A model generated the notes under the pieces. That model was not told where the DNA came from. It made no database searches and saw only the letters and a list, made by a program, of their open reading frames with translations. From NCBI RefSeq assembly GCF_000455365.1, contig NZ_HG315685.1, positions 991,853 through 1,055,852 on the forward strand: 64,000 nt of DNA. Reading direction: 5' to 3'. Position 1 is the first letter of the stretch; the number at the start of each line of letters is the position of its first letter. Of this stretch, positions 43,695 through 53,017 are shown one piece after another. The DNA is from Halopiger djelfimassiliensis (lineage in GTDB: Archaea; Halobacteriota; Halobacteria; Halobacteriales; Natrialbaceae). Position numbers and translations under genes: made by a program.

Positions 43695-46388
43695 CTACCG
43701 GATCCTGATAGCTGGTTTTCCGGGTCGTGCGTTCGTTGCCAACCCGTCGTCGTCGGTCGCCTTGCGGACGGTCACGTCGGCGTCGAACTCGTCGGCGAGG
43801 AGCCAGACTGCCCGCTCGAGAACCGTCCGTTCGCTTTCCGGTCCCAGTCGCCGATCGGTTCCCGTCCGGTCGGTTCGACCGGTCAGTTCGCCGATGAAGG
43901 CCGCGACCGTTTCGCGATCAGCATCGATATCGTCGTCGCCGTCGAGGAGGGACTCCACGAGCGATTCGGCTCCGTCGGGATCGGTGTCCCGCCCACCCTC
44001 CCGTTCGAGTCCGTCGAGCCGATTTGCCACCCGGTGCTTCCAGTCCTGAGCGACGACCAGTTCGATCCGTTCCGGGTCGTCGATTCCGGCGACATCGACG
44101 ATATCCCGGACGTCCGCGAGCGTCGTTTCGACGAGCCGGCGCTCGAGTCGGTAGTCGGCGACGGAACCCGCGGGCTCGGGCCAGTCGGCCTCGACGACCA
44201 GCCCGTCGCCACGGAGTTTGTTCCACACTTCCTCGCCGAGATGCGGGGCCATCGGGGCGATCAGCGCAGCCAGCGTCAGCAAACCCCGCCGATAGGCGTC
44301 CCGGTGTGGACGATCGTACGACCGGTACCGACGCAACAACTGGGTGAGTTCTCGCAGTTCGGTCGCGACGCGGTGAAAGCGAAAGCGGTCGTATTCCGCC
44401 GTAACGGCGGCGATCGTTCGGTCGATCTCCCGCTCGAGGTAGTCGTCGTGGCGTCGCCGCTCGATTCGGGTGTCCCCGTCCTCGACGAACTCGTCCGCCA
44501 TGCCATAGAGGGTCTGCTGGAGTTCATACGCCCCGCGAACGTTGTTCGCGGTCCACTCGAAGTCCTGTTCCGGATGGGCCGCCGAGAGAACGAACAGCCG
44601 CGTCGTCTCCGCGCCGTACTCCTCGGGGGTGACGACGTTGCCCTTCGAACTGGACATCTTTTCGCCCTCGTACAGCACCGTGCCCTGACTGCGCAGTTCC
44701 TCGACCGGCTCCCGGTGCTCGAGCAGGCCGAGGTCGGCCAGCGCCCGGGTCACGAACCGGATGTACAGCAGGTGCAAGGCCGCGTGTTCCTCCCCGCCGA
44801 CGTAGACGTCGATCGGCAGCCACTCGTCGGCACGCTCGGCGTCGAACGGGGCGTCCTCGAGGTCGGGCGAGAGAAACCGCAGGAAGTACCACGAGGAGTC
44901 GACGAAGGTATCCATCGTATCGGTTTCGCGGCGCGCGTCCCCGCCACAGTCCGGACACTCGGTCTCGACGAACGACTCGCGTTCCGCCAGCGGGTTCCCG
45001 GTGGTCCGGACGAACGACGGCAGTTCCACGGGGAGGGACTCGTCGGGGACGAGGACGGGCCCGCAGTCGTCACAGTGAACGACGGGGATCGGCGTCCCCC
45101 AGTAGCGCTGGCGCGAGATGAGCCAGTCCCGGAGTCGGTAGGTGACGTCGGCCTCGATCGCGTCGTGGGCCGCCGGAAGCCGTTCCCGGACGGTCGTGCT
45201 CTCTTGGCCGTCGTACTCGCCGCTCCCGACGAGACGGCCGTCTCCGGTGTACGGCGTTCGCTCGACGTTTTCCTCGAGCGGCTCCCCGTCCTCGTCGGCG
45301 GGAACGATCACCCGCTCGATCGGCAGGTCGTGCTCGAGCGCGAAACCGTGATCGCGCTCGTTGTGTCCGGGAACCCCCATCACGGCCCCGGTGCCGACGT
45401 CCTCGAGGACGTAGCCGGCGACGTACACCGGCAGTTCGTCACCGGTCAGCGGATGGATCGCCGTCGCATCCGTTTCGACGCCCGAGAGACCAACCTCGTC
45501 GGGGGGCCGCTCCCGGACTGACTCGACGTACTCGGCGATCTCGCCCCCGTCGTCCGTATCGGCGAGCGCCCGTGCGAGGTCGTGACCGGGCGAGACCGCG
45601 AGGTACGTCGCGCCGTAGACCGTCTCCGGACGGGTACTGAACACCTCGACCTCGCCGAACCCGGCGACTTCGAACGTAATCCCCGCGCCTTCCTGTCGGC
45701 CGATCCAGTTGCGCTGGATCTCCCGGACGCCATCGGGCCAGCCCTCGAGATCGTCGAGACCGTCCAGCAGTTCGTCGGCGTAGTCGGTGATCGTGAAAAA
45801 CCACTGATCGAGTTCACGATGCTGTACGGGAGTCTCACAGCGCCAGCAGACCCGGCCACTGCCGTCCTCCGGATCGTCGACCTGTGCGTCCGCAAGCACC
45901 GTCTCGCAGTCCGGACACCAGTTGACCCTCGCCGCTTCGTACTCGACGAGTCCCGCCTCGAAGAGCCGCTTGAACAGCCACTGGTTCCACCGGTAGTACT
46001 CCGGCTCGCAGGTGGTGATCTCGCGGGACCAGTCGTAGCCAAACCCCATCGTCTCGAGTTCCTCGCGCATCCGCCGGATGCACGCCTGCGTCCAGGATTC
46101 GGGATCGGTCGCCCGCTCGTGGGCGGCGTTTTCCGCCGGAAGCCCGAAGGCATCCCACCCCATCGGGTGGAGCACGTCGTCGCCCTGCATCCGCCGGTAT
46201 CGGGCGTAGGCGTCCGTGATCGCGTAGTTGCGGACGTGTCCCATATGGAGGGTGCCCGACGTGTACGGAAACATCCCGAGGACGTAGGTCGGATCGTCGG
46301 CGTCGTCCGGGAGTTCGTAGACGCCGTCGCGCTCCCAGACGTACTGCCAGAACTCCTGTACCTGTGCGTGATCGTAATGGCTCGTCAT
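43695..46388 (-). CDS. leuS: Leucyl-tRNA synthetase
   Basis: An 897-residue class I synthetase that charges tRNA-Leu. The HIGH-type motif is HMGH (residues 48-51, in SGTLHMGHVRNYAIT), and the KMSKS-type motif is KMSSSKGNVVTPEEYG. A zinc module has CPDC...CWRC, with a second Cys cluster before TDTMDTFVDSSWYFLRF. The CP1 editing domain shows YGATYLAVSPGHDLA. The anticodon-binding domain follows. I chose the ATG at 46388 (MTSHYDHAQVQEFWQYVW). It is of the bacterial-like LeuS form found in many haloarchaea. Confidence 0.95.
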   Translation of the reverse strand: MTSHYDHAQVQEFWQYVWERDGVYELPDDADDPTYVLGMFPYTSGTLHMGHVRNYAITDAYARYRRMQGDDVLHPMGWDAFGLPAENAAHERATDPESWTQACIRRMREELETMGFGYDWSREITTCEPEYYRWNQWLFKRLFEAGLVEYEAARVNWCPDCETVLADAQVDDPEDGSGRVCWRCETPVQHRELDQWFFTITDYADELLDGLDDLEGWPDGVREIQRNWIGRQEGAGITFEVAGFGEVEVFSTRPETVYGATYLAVSPGHDLARALADTDDGGEIAEYVESVRERPPDEVGLSGVETDATAIHPLTGDELPVYVAGYVLEDVGTGAVMGVPGHNERDHGFALEHDLPIERVIVPADEDGEPLEENVERTPYTGDGRLVGSGEYDGQESTTVRERLPAAHDAIEADVTYRLRDWLISRQRYWGTPIPVVHCDDCGPVLVPDESLPVELPSFVRTTGNPLAERESFVETECPDCGGDARRETDTMDTFVDSSWYFLRFLSPDLEDAPFDAERADEWLPIDVYVGGEEHAALHLLYIRFVTRALADLGLLEHREPVEELRSQGTVLYEGEKMSSSKGNVVTPEEYGAETTRLFVLSAAHPEQDFEWTANNVRGAYELQQTLYGMADEFVEDGDTRIERRRHDDYLEREIDRTIAAVTAEYDRFRFHRVATELRELTQLLRRYRSYDRPHRDAYRRGLLTLAALIAPMAPHLGEEVWNKLRGDGLVVEADWPEPAGSVADYRLERRLVETTLADVRDIVDVAGIDDPERIELVVAQDWKHRVANRLDGLEREGGRDTDPDGAESLVESLLDGDDDIDADRETVAAFIGELTGRTDRTGTDRRLGPESERTVLERAVWLLADEFDADVTVRKATDDDGLATNARPGKPAIRIR

Positions 46389-46534
46389 TGGCGAGGTCCG
46401 TTGCCGGCTACTGGGCGTGCCGGCTATTTGATTGTTCGCCCGGCCCCGCCCTCGCCGAGACGACGGGGAACTCCGAGTCGGGCTGTGGGCAGGGATTAAC
46501 AAAGCCGCCGAGCGCAGTACGGCTCCACGGTCGA

Positions 46535-47194
46535 ATGTCCCGATCCCACCAGAAGCCGGCTCCACAACCCACGTCGCGTGCGCTTTTCGCCACCGTCGCG
46601 ATCGTCCTCGTCACCTTCGCGTCGCTGGCGTTCGTCTTCGGTCCCGGCCTGCTGCCAGAGCGAGCGGGTCCCGGGGCCGAGGACGAACCGGTCGAAAACG
46701 CCTCGAGCAACGGGACGGTCACCGATACCGAATCAGCCGCCGACGGCGGACCGAGCGCCGAATCAGCGCCTTCGACGGACGCCGACGAGTCCACGGCCGG
46801 CGGCGCTGACGAAGCCGACCGGGAGGCGGTCGACCCCGACGGCGCTGACACCGCCGATCGGGGGGCCGACGAACCCGACGACTCAGGACCAGCGACCGAC
46901 TCTGAAGGGACAACCGGGGACGAGAACGACGGGTCGGACGACGGCCCCGGCGTTCCCGACGATATCGAGCTGCCGTTCGATGACGACGACGTCCCCGGTG
47001 ACGTCGATCCACCGTCGGTTCCCGACCGGCCGGAGGCCCCGGATAGTGATCCGTTCGATGAGGTCCCGATCGACGAGCCGCCGTTCGACGACGTGCCCAT
47101 CGGAGAGGATCCGCTCGACGATCTGCCAGACGATTTCGAGTCGCCGCTCGAGACCGTCGACGGTGGCGACGGAGACGACGGCCCCGGCGCGTAG
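46535..47194 (+). CDS. Membrane-anchored acidic low-complexity protein
   Basis: A 219-residue protein. One N-terminal helix (LFATVAIVLVTFASLAFVFGPGLL) anchors it. The remainder is extremely rich in Asp, Glu, Pro, Gly and Ser, with FDEVPIDEPPFDDVPIGEDPLDDLP repeats towards the end. It has no recognised domain and is probably an exposed disordered stalk. It is divergent from leuS. Confidence 0.5.
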   Translation: MSRSHQKPAPQPTSRALFATVAIVLVTFASLAFVFGPGLLPERAGPGAEDEPVENASSNGTVTDTESAADGGPSAESAPSTDADESTAGGADEADREAVDPDGADTADRGADEPDDSGPATDSEGTTGDENDGSDDGPGVPDDIELPFDDDDVPGDVDPPSVPDRPEAPDSDPFDEVPIDEPPFDDVPIGEDPLDDLPDDFESPLETVDGGDGDDGPGA

Positions 47195-47283
47195 CCAGTG
47201 TGGCCCGACGACACCGGAGCGCCCGATGCGAGCACCGAGGTCACGGTCGGGTATCATAGCCGTCGGCGTCGTCGATTCCCGTA

Positions 47284-48272
47284 TGGCACCGACTGCCCTC
47301 GTGACCGGCTGTTCGTCCGGCATCGGCCACGCAACTGCCCGCGCGTTTCTCACGGAACCCGGCTGGCGGGTGTACGCCACCGCACGGGAACGCGATCGGG
47401 ACGGTCTCGAGACGCTCGCCGACCGCGGGGCCGACGTCGTCGCGCTCGATCTGACCGATCCGACGGCCGTCGACCGCGTCGTCGGCCGCGTTCGCGAGGA
47501 AGCCGGCGGGGTCGACTGTCTCGTCAACAACGCCGGCTACGGCCAGTTCGGCCCCGTCGAAGACGTTCCGACGGACCTGCTCGAGCGACAGTTCGCCGTC
47601 CACTGCTTCGGGCCGCATCGACTGATCCGCGCAGTTTTGCCCGGGATGCGCGAGCGCGGAGCGGGCCGTATCGTCAACGTCACGAGCGCCGCCGATCGAC
47701 TCGCGGTCGCGGGTATCGGCGGCTACAACGCCTCGAAGTGGGCGCTCGCCGCGCTGAGCGACGCGCTTCGACAGGAACTCGCGGATACGAACGTCGAGGT
47801 CGTCGTCGTCCAGCCCGGCATCGTCGCGACGCCGTTTTACAGCCGTGCCGTCGCCGAAGTCGACGCCGCCGCGGCCGCCGGTCCGACGACCGACCGGTCG
47901 GACTCGCGGACGGCTCGGACCCGCGAGCGGTCGCCGTACGTCGATCTCTATCGCGTGCTTCGTCGCGTTCGTGCGGTCGAAGTCGGCGGCCCCTTGATCA
48001 ACGATCCGGATCGAGTCGGACGGACGGTTCTCGAGGCTGCGACGAATCCGGCCCCCGAAACGCACTACCGCGTCGGGCCGGTTCCGCTGCTCGGCTCGCT
48101 GTACGGGACGCTCGTTCCCGGCGCGATCCGGGATCGACTGTCGCGGCTCGGGCTCCGACTCGCAGCGAGTGGGCCCGTTCTCGACCTCCTCGAGCGGCGT
48201 CTGCACCGATCGTCAGGCTCGAAGCCGGTCGACAGCGATGGAGAACGCCTCGGCGACCGTCGACCCCGGTAA
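47284..48272 (+). CDS. Short-chain dehydrogenase/reductase (SDR)
   Basis: A 329-residue NAD(P)-dependent oxidoreductase. The classical SDR marks are TGCSSGIGHA (cofactor), LVNNAGYGQFG, and the catalytic Tyr-x3-Lys in GYNASKWAL, with VTSAADRLA supplying Ser. VQPGIVATPFYSRA follows the active site. The C-terminal 100 residues extend beyond the normal SDR. The substrate is unknown. The ATG at 47284 gives the standard start, MAPTALVTGCSSG. Confidence 0.88.
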
Positions 48273-48310
48273 CGGGGCGATCCGCTCGAGACCCGCTTCG
48301 GGGTGGTTCG

Positions 48311-48775
48311 TTACGTCCCGGCCGGCGCACCGGTACGAACGGCTCGGCCCGCGGCGTAGGCGATGTAGGCCGCGAGCACTGCCGCGATGAGCCCGGACAC
48401 GACGTTGCTCCAGACGAGCCCCTGAGCGGCGACCTCGAGGCCCTCCATGGCGATCCGCCCCGCGATCGCGAACGGCGACACCAGAGTCCACAGCGCGAGC
48501 AAAGCGACGAGCGACATCACGGCAGTACTGGTCGGGTGCGCGGTGATGATCCGGTAGTAGTTGTACCCGGCAAGCAGGAAGACCGCCCCACCGACGAGCA
48601 GGTTGTTCCACGTGATCGACATGGCCGTCTCGTAAACGAACGGCGACACCGCGATCCAGAGCCCGATCACGGACACGATCCCGCTGAGCCACTTCTGTCC
48701 CTCCGGCTCACCCTGCCCGCGTCGCTCGGTTCCCGGTTCTCCGGCCGACGGCTCGTTGGTCGTAGACTCGCTCAT
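48311..48775 (-). CDS. SPW repeat protein
   Basis: A 154-residue membrane protein with four helices in two repeats, each with a W and SPF (IGLWIAVSPFVYE and LLALWTLVSPFAIAG). WNNLLVGGAVFLLAGYNYYRI and WSNVVSGLIAAVLAAYIAY are the second helices. This is the SPW-repeat pattern. The first 35 residues are disordered. I chose the ATG at 48775. Function unknown. Confidence 0.8.
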   Translation of the reverse strand: MSESTTNEPSAGEPGTERRGQGEPEGQKWLSGIVSVIGLWIAVSPFVYETAMSITWNNLLVGGAVFLLAGYNYYRIITAHPTSTAVMSLVALLALWTLVSPFAIAGRIAMEGLEVAAQGLVWSNVVSGLIAAVLAAYIAYAAGRAVRTGAPAGT

Positions 48776-49192
48776 ACTGATCCCAGCCGAGCGTTGGCCG
48801 AGCGGGCGCAAAAAGGATCACGACCGTTACACTTGCTCCACCGAAACGAGGGCGACACCCGATCGAGTGCCTTCAACGCTCGAAACGACCTTCACTATCC
48901 AAGTGTCGGTTTACCTCCGGCCAATCGACTACTGAGCGGGGACGTCTCGGACCGGTAATCCGACATTACTGACGCTCGAGGTCCCCAGAGCCTCGACACG
49001 GAAGCCGGAAACGTACGTTCGTGTCGCTGGCGCTCTGGGCGCTCTGAGCGATATCGGCTAGCAGGTCCCGTTCGCTATCGACGTGCCGGTCATCGACGGC
49101 AAGAATATATTGATATCACGACGTAACTCGGCACTCGCATCCGGTAGTGTATTATTGATCCGGGTGGTACTCGAGTGCTATCGTCGAAACCG
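48776..49192. other. Intergenic stretch without recognised gene
   Basis: About 415 bp without a supported gene on either strand. It contains a short repeat of GGCGCTCTGGGCGCTCTG (49029-49046) and an AT-rich tract at 49103-49116 (AAGAATATATTGAT) that may be the promoter of the next gene. Confidence 0.5.
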
Positions 49193-49663
49193 ATGCTCAG
49201 AGGCACACAGAAGGACGTCGACCGGCTGACGAAAGTCCGCCGGCGCGCCTATCCGGTCCTCCACAGAATCGCACAGCGTGTCGGCGGCTACGTCGAATGT
49301 ACGACGGATCCGGCGGAATACGTCGGCACCGTCGAACACACGCTGGGACGCTTCCGAACCGAACTCCGCTCGATGGGGTTTCGACGCGAACCCATCGCGG
49401 CGCTGAAACACCACCGGGACGGCCGGATGTCGGCCGGAAGCTGGGTTTTTCGACGGTCGCCCCTCGCCGACGAACAACTCCACGTGACCGTCTTCCGAAA
49501 CGGACTCGATCGCATCGACACGTACGCCCACTGGGAGGACTCCTGGATCAGACACCCGCTGGATCACTACTGGTGTCACGGCTGGGATACCGACCGCGGC
49601 GTCGCGACGATGCGCTCGCTGCTCCGGAAACACGATATCACGTTTCGGATCGACCGTCCGTAG
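49193..49663 (+). CDS. Conserved hypothetical protein
   Basis: A 156-residue basic, soluble protein. Distinct stretches are HTLGRFRTELRSMGFRREPIAALKHHRDGRMSAGSWVFR, QLHVTVFRNGLDRIDTYAHWEDSWIRHPLDHY, and ATMRSLLRKHDI. These look like a small conserved haloarchaeal family without a known role. The ATG at 49193 is preferred over a GTG at 49175. No membrane segment. Confidence 0.55.
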   Translation: MLRGTQKDVDRLTKVRRRAYPVLHRIAQRVGGYVECTTDPAEYVGTVEHTLGRFRTELRSMGFRREPIAALKHHRDGRMSAGSWVFRRSPLADEQLHVTVFRNGLDRIDTYAHWEDSWIRHPLDHYWCHGWDTDRGVATMRSLLRKHDITFRIDRP

Positions 49664-49733
49664 CCGTCACCCGGATCCATCCGTTCCCGATACCATCTCC
49701 TTTCACGTCGACGCTCCGGGCGCGTTCTCGCTC

Positions 49734-50111
49734 ATGGGCCGAATGGATCGCCCGGAACTGTCCGAGCAAGATCGGATCGTCGCTGCAGTGGAGGACGATC
49801 GCATCGTCGGTGTCCAACCCGTTACGATCGATCGTCCGTTCTATGTGGCCCCGCTCGAGCGAACGATCGACCTCGACGGCGCATACTTCTGGGGACTGTA
49901 CGTCCTTCCCGAGTGGCGGCGACGGGGCATCGCGACGGCACTCGTCACGCGAGCGCTCTCGTTCGTTGCGGAGGAGACAACACAGACGTGCGTCCAGACA
50001 CTCATCGGCATCGATAACGTCCCATCTAAGCGCGTTCTAACCGGTGTGGGATTCGAACGGAAACGTGCGCGATCGTACTATCGACTGTTCGGCCTTCAAC
50101 ACAGGGGGTAG
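49734..50111 (+). CDS. GNAT acetyltransferase, probably N-terminally truncated
   Basis: A 125-residue protein with the core acetyl-CoA motif LYVLPEWRRRGIATALVTRALSFV and the C-terminal VLTGVGFERKRARSYYRLFGL. Family members are longer. The same frame stays open upstream of the ATG at 49734 and encodes matching sequence (TISFHVDAPGAFSL) but has no start codon before a stop, so the first part seems lost. It is followed after 7 bp by the broken CDP-alcohol transferase gene. Confidence 0.6.
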   Translation: MGRMDRPELSEQDRIVAAVEDDRIVGVQPVTIDRPFYVAPLERTIDLDGAYFWGLYVLPEWRRRGIATALVTRALSFVAEETTQTCVQTLIGIDNVPSKRVLTGVGFERKRARSYYRLFGLQHRG

Positions 50112-50118
50112 GTGGAAC

Positions 50119-50355
50119 GTGCTCCGTCGACTCGCTGCCGCGGATTACGCCACGCTCATCGGACTGGGCTGGACAGCAGTCACCCTCTTCCTGCAGGCCC
50201 GTCCTGACGCGGCCACGTTGACGATCCTTCTCGCATTCCTGTTCGACAAGGCCGACGGCTGTTTGGCTCGACGTGGCCATGGGTCCCCGTTCGGACACCA
50301 GGGCCAGACTATCAGCTATCTTCTCCCTGCGCATCAAAGACGTACGGTTCGGTGA
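50119..50355 (+). pseudogene. CDP-alcohol phosphatidyltransferase, truncated by insertion
   Basis: About 62 residues of a CDP-alcohol phosphatidyltransferase read from a GTG at 50119: RRLAAADYATLIGLGW and LLAFLFDKADGCLARRGHGSPFGHQ, including the first half of the catalytic Asp-Gly-x2-Ala-Arg motif. At about 50303 the match ends inside the motif (the following Asp is lost), and the sequence turns into an integrase in another frame. The old frame runs on to a TGA at 50355. The enzyme, which makes phospholipid head groups, is inactive. Confidence 0.75.
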
Positions 50356-50993
50356 GGGGCCAGGCAACAGTACCCTCGTTCGCTTCAACGAGGAGGCAAA
50401 GGGATTGAAAGGCGCGGAGAACCACGAAGTCATCGTCAAGCCCTCAGAGGCGTTCTTACAGAACTACATCACCCGCGAACACCCAGACCCTGACCAACCC
50501 TGAGGCCCCTTTCTTCACCGTCACACGCGACCACTACGAGGAAGGTGAAGATAACTCGCTTATCCCCTCGTTCTTCCGCCGCCGGCTCCGCCGACTCGTC
50601 GCCGACTCAGACATCCCAGAAGAAAAGGTCAACCCCCACAACTTCCGCCACTCCCGAGTAACACAAATGCGGCTTGAAGGGTACTCTGACCGGCAGATTG
50701 CAGACCACATGAACTGGGGACCAAACAGCGAGCAGTTCGACATCTACGACCATACAGAAGACGAGGACCGTCACGCGGAGATGGCCGAGATGATGGGCCT
50801 CGATGTGGAAGACGCTGACATCCGGGAGCCGATGTTGGACGAGTGCCCCCGCTGCAGCTACACTATCGACGACTGGCTGAACTGGAGCCAGTGCCCCCGG
50901 TGCCAAGCCCAACTGAAGCTCTACCGCGAGCCCGAATGGTTCGAGGCGTACATGGACGTAATGGGCGAGGACAGAGATGACTCTCTGTCCTGA
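50294..50993 (+). pseudogene. Tyrosine integrase, N-terminally deleted and frameshifted, with zinc ribbon
   Basis: The first part (ARLSAIFSLRIKDVRF, catalytic Arg) reads in one frame up to a TGA at 50501-50503. One base off, the frame continues from NPEAPFFTVTRDHY through NPHNFRHSRVTQMRLEGYSDRQIADHMNW (His-x2-Arg) to EQFDIYDH (nucleophile Tyr). A C-terminal zinc ribbon (CPRCSYTI...CPRCQAQL) follows. The N-terminal DNA-binding domain is missing at the junction at about 50303. The single-base shift is at about 50490-50499. It marks the left edge of an integrated element. Confidence 0.85.
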
Positions 50994-51022
50994 CACAACA
51001 ATTCCGGGAACAGAATACGGAC

Positions 51023-51166
51023 ATGGAAAGTCTGGATGAAGACGTTGAATATGTATATCGGTGGATGGGGCCCGCTGAACGGTATATGAAGGCAACGCGC
51101 TACATCTTTGAGGAGATGAACGTGGACTTCGACGCTGCACTAGAGGAAGTAGATGACGATGAGTAA
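51023..51166 (+). CDS. Small acidic protein of the element
   Basis: A 47-residue reading frame (MESLDEDVEYVYRWMGPAERY to DAALEEVDDDE) just downstream of the integrase. It is acidic with natural-looking codon use and is separated from the convergent nuclease gene by 37 bp. No family is recognised. Confidence 0.45.
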   Translation: MESLDEDVEYVYRWMGPAERYMKATRYIFEEMNVDFDAALEEVDDDE

Positions 51167-51203
51167 TTACAAAATAGGGGCTGCTGGAAGCGGAGGTCTC
51201 CGG

Positions 51204-52082
51204 TTAGACTACGTCGGAGATGCGCGAGTAGTCGATAGCCTGTGTCCGTAGCTCAATACCGTCGTCATACGCGTTGTAGATGTTCTTGTCTATCTTCCCG
51301 CCGTCTCGGCTATCATAGTGCATTTCGTGCCACCAGATGTGCTTCAAGCACTGTTCATCGTTGAGGTCGCCGATACCAGTCGTGACCTCAAACAAGACCT
51401 CGGCGAAGTGGAGGTCATCCAACGCCGGCATCTCCGGGTCTGGATTATCCGGCGACGGATATTCGTTCGGGAAAACGACCACATCAGGAATGACGCGACC
51501 GTTCTCCGTACGGGCACCCGCTGGCGGGTCGCGGATAATCATGTACCGCGGGTCCTCATCCTGATTTAGTCCCCATCGCACTGCTCGGTTGATTACTTCG
51601 TTCAGCCGGGATGCAGGGGACTTGGTGTTTCGAGCGTTCCGCTCGCTCCACAGCATCAGGGTATCGGTATTAGTTGGAACCAGCAGGTGACCGATACTTT
51701 GCCCTTCACCACCCTTCACGTCCATCGCAAAGACCTCTCCAGTATCTTTGAGCCGACCTTTGAAGTCGATACGTTCACTCCCACGCTGGTCGGTGAACGA
51801 GAGGTATCCTTGCTCTTCGGCGGGTTCCAGGAAGACCTCGCGGACAATGTCCTCGTTGTCCGCGCCGTGGGACTGCCGGAAGGTCCCACCGAGTGAGAAG
51901 ACCGCATCCTTGAGTTCGCGTTGGTAGTCGCCGGCGTCGATGTCCCAATCCTCGAATATCTCTGGGTGTTCATTGCCGAGCGACTTGATGAGCTCCTTCA
52001 CCTCGTCCAAAGTCTGTTCGCGTTCGTCGGTACCCAAATCGGTAAACCCGAGTGTATCGGTCCAGGGGTTCTTGTCAGACAC
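51204..52082 (-). CDS. PD-(D/E)XK restriction-endonuclease-like protein
   Basis: A 292-residue soluble protein. A PD-(D/E)XK nuclease core is visible: GTFRQSHGADNE, then RIDFKG (Asp106), and MDVKGG (Asp121, Lys123), followed by a Gln/Ser-rich helix. It is paired with DNA methyltransferase genes on the same strand. The most likely role is restriction endonuclease of a type II system; the recognised site is unknown. A 16-bp palindrome lies 46 bp upstream of its start. The GC content is lower than in the surrounding core genes. Confidence 0.72.
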   Translation of the reverse strand: MSDKNPWTDTLGFTDLGTDEREQTLDEVKELIKSLGNEHPEIFEDWDIDAGDYQRELKDAVFSLGGTFRQSHGADNEDIVREVFLEPAEEQGYLSFTDQRGSERIDFKGRLKDTGEVFAMDVKGGEGQSIGHLLVPTNTDTLMLWSERNARNTKSPASRLNEVINRAVRWGLNQDEDPRYMIIRDPPAGARTENGRVIPDVVVFPNEYPSPDNPDPEMPALDDLHFAEVLFEVTTGIGDLNDEQCLKHIWWHEMHYDSRDGGKIDKNIYNAYDDGIELRTQAIDYSRISDVV

Positions 52083-52127
52083 ATAGAAACCCCTATACTG
52101 CGGCGCGATAATCTATGAATCCGCAAT

Positions 52128-52143
52128 CGCCTATGCATAGGCG
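52128..52143. promoter_or_regulatory. Palindromic operator, copy in front of the nuclease gene
   Basis: A perfect 16-bp palindrome CGCCTATGCATAGGCG, 46 bp upstream of the nuclease ATG. Its 14-bp core recurs exactly at 53766-53779. A shared site in front of the nuclease and the methyltransferase operon suggests one regulator. Confidence 0.75.
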
Positions 52144-52234
52144 TTTAGCTACGTATACAGGGAGCCGTAACGACTTTTCGTAGAAAACCTCCGAATCCTT
52201 TTGGACTGTGCTATCGGGTTGAAAGGGCCGAGCG

Positions 52235-53017
52235 TCAGAACTCAGTTAACGAGCGTTGCTGTAAGGACGCGAGCCGCTCAGAGATAACGTCTCGGAACTC
52301 CTCGTTCAGCTCGTAGCCAATACATCGGCGGTCAAGTTCGAGAGCAGAAGCCGCGGTTGTCCCGCTTCCGAAGAACGGGTCAAGCACTGTATCGCCGGGG
52401 TCCGTCGAGACCTCAACGATGCGGTCGATGAGCGATGTCGGGTAAGGGGCCTTATGGAGTACGTTCTGGCCGACAGTCCCTCGCTTCACCGGGTGCCGCC
52501 ACAGATTACCGAGACGGTGTTCTTCCGCGACAGCAGGGTCTTCGAGGCCATTCTGCCCCTCTTCTTCGCGGAATTTGTGGTCCTTCGACTTGGAGAGGTA
52601 GACAACGTACTCCTTCTTATTCACCACGTTGCGGTCGGTCATGCCGGCGATGGCAGTAGGCTTGTACCAGGTGACCATATCTTGGAGGACGAAACCAACA
52701 TCCTCGGCCCGTTCAGCGATGTGGTACGGAAGGAGTTGGAGGTCGCCACGCTCCATGACGGTATCAATGACCACCCACATCGTTCCGTCATCGCGTAGTA
52801 CATCGTAGCACTCGCTCCAGACGGCCTCCATTCGGTCGTGGTAGTGTTCGTACGACTCGTCGGCCGTCCCGATTTGGTTCTCGTGTCCGTAGTCCTTGAG
52901 GTCCCAGTAGGGTGGTGAGGTGATAACCGACTGTACAGTGCCATCCTCGACCTCAGTCATCTCTTCGCTCGTACTCCAGTGGACTTCGAGCCCGTCGATT
53001 GTATCAAGCTCAACCAT
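52235..53017 (-). CDS. DNA methyltransferase, N4-cytosine type (beta class)
   Basis: A 260-residue SAM-dependent enzyme. The catalytic motif TSPPYW is at residues 33-38, and the SAM-binding motif DPFFGSGTT at 213-221. That order defines the beta class, and SPPY favours N4-cytosine methylation. LWRHPVKRGTV lies between. The size is small but complete for this class. Its ATG directly follows the stop of the upstream methyltransferase-like gene with no gap. With the nuclease it forms a restriction-modification set. Confidence 0.87.
   Translation of the reverse strand: MVELDTIDGLEVHWSTSEEMTEVEDGTVQSVITSPPYWDLKDYGHENQIGTADESYEHYHDRMEAVWSECYDVLRDDGTMWVVIDTVMERGDLQLLPYHIAERAEDVGFVLQDMVTWYKPTAIAGMTDRNVVNKKEYVVYLSKSKDHKFREEEGQNGLEDPAVAEEHRLGNLWRHPVKRGTVGQNVLHKAPYPTSLIDRIVEVSTDPGDTVLDPFFGSGTTAASALELDRRCIGYELNEEFRDVISERLASLQQRSLTEF

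Noticed and set aside
44034-45521. Plus-strand frame of 495 codons inside leuS
   Set aside because: Antisense shadow of leucyl-tRNA synthetase.
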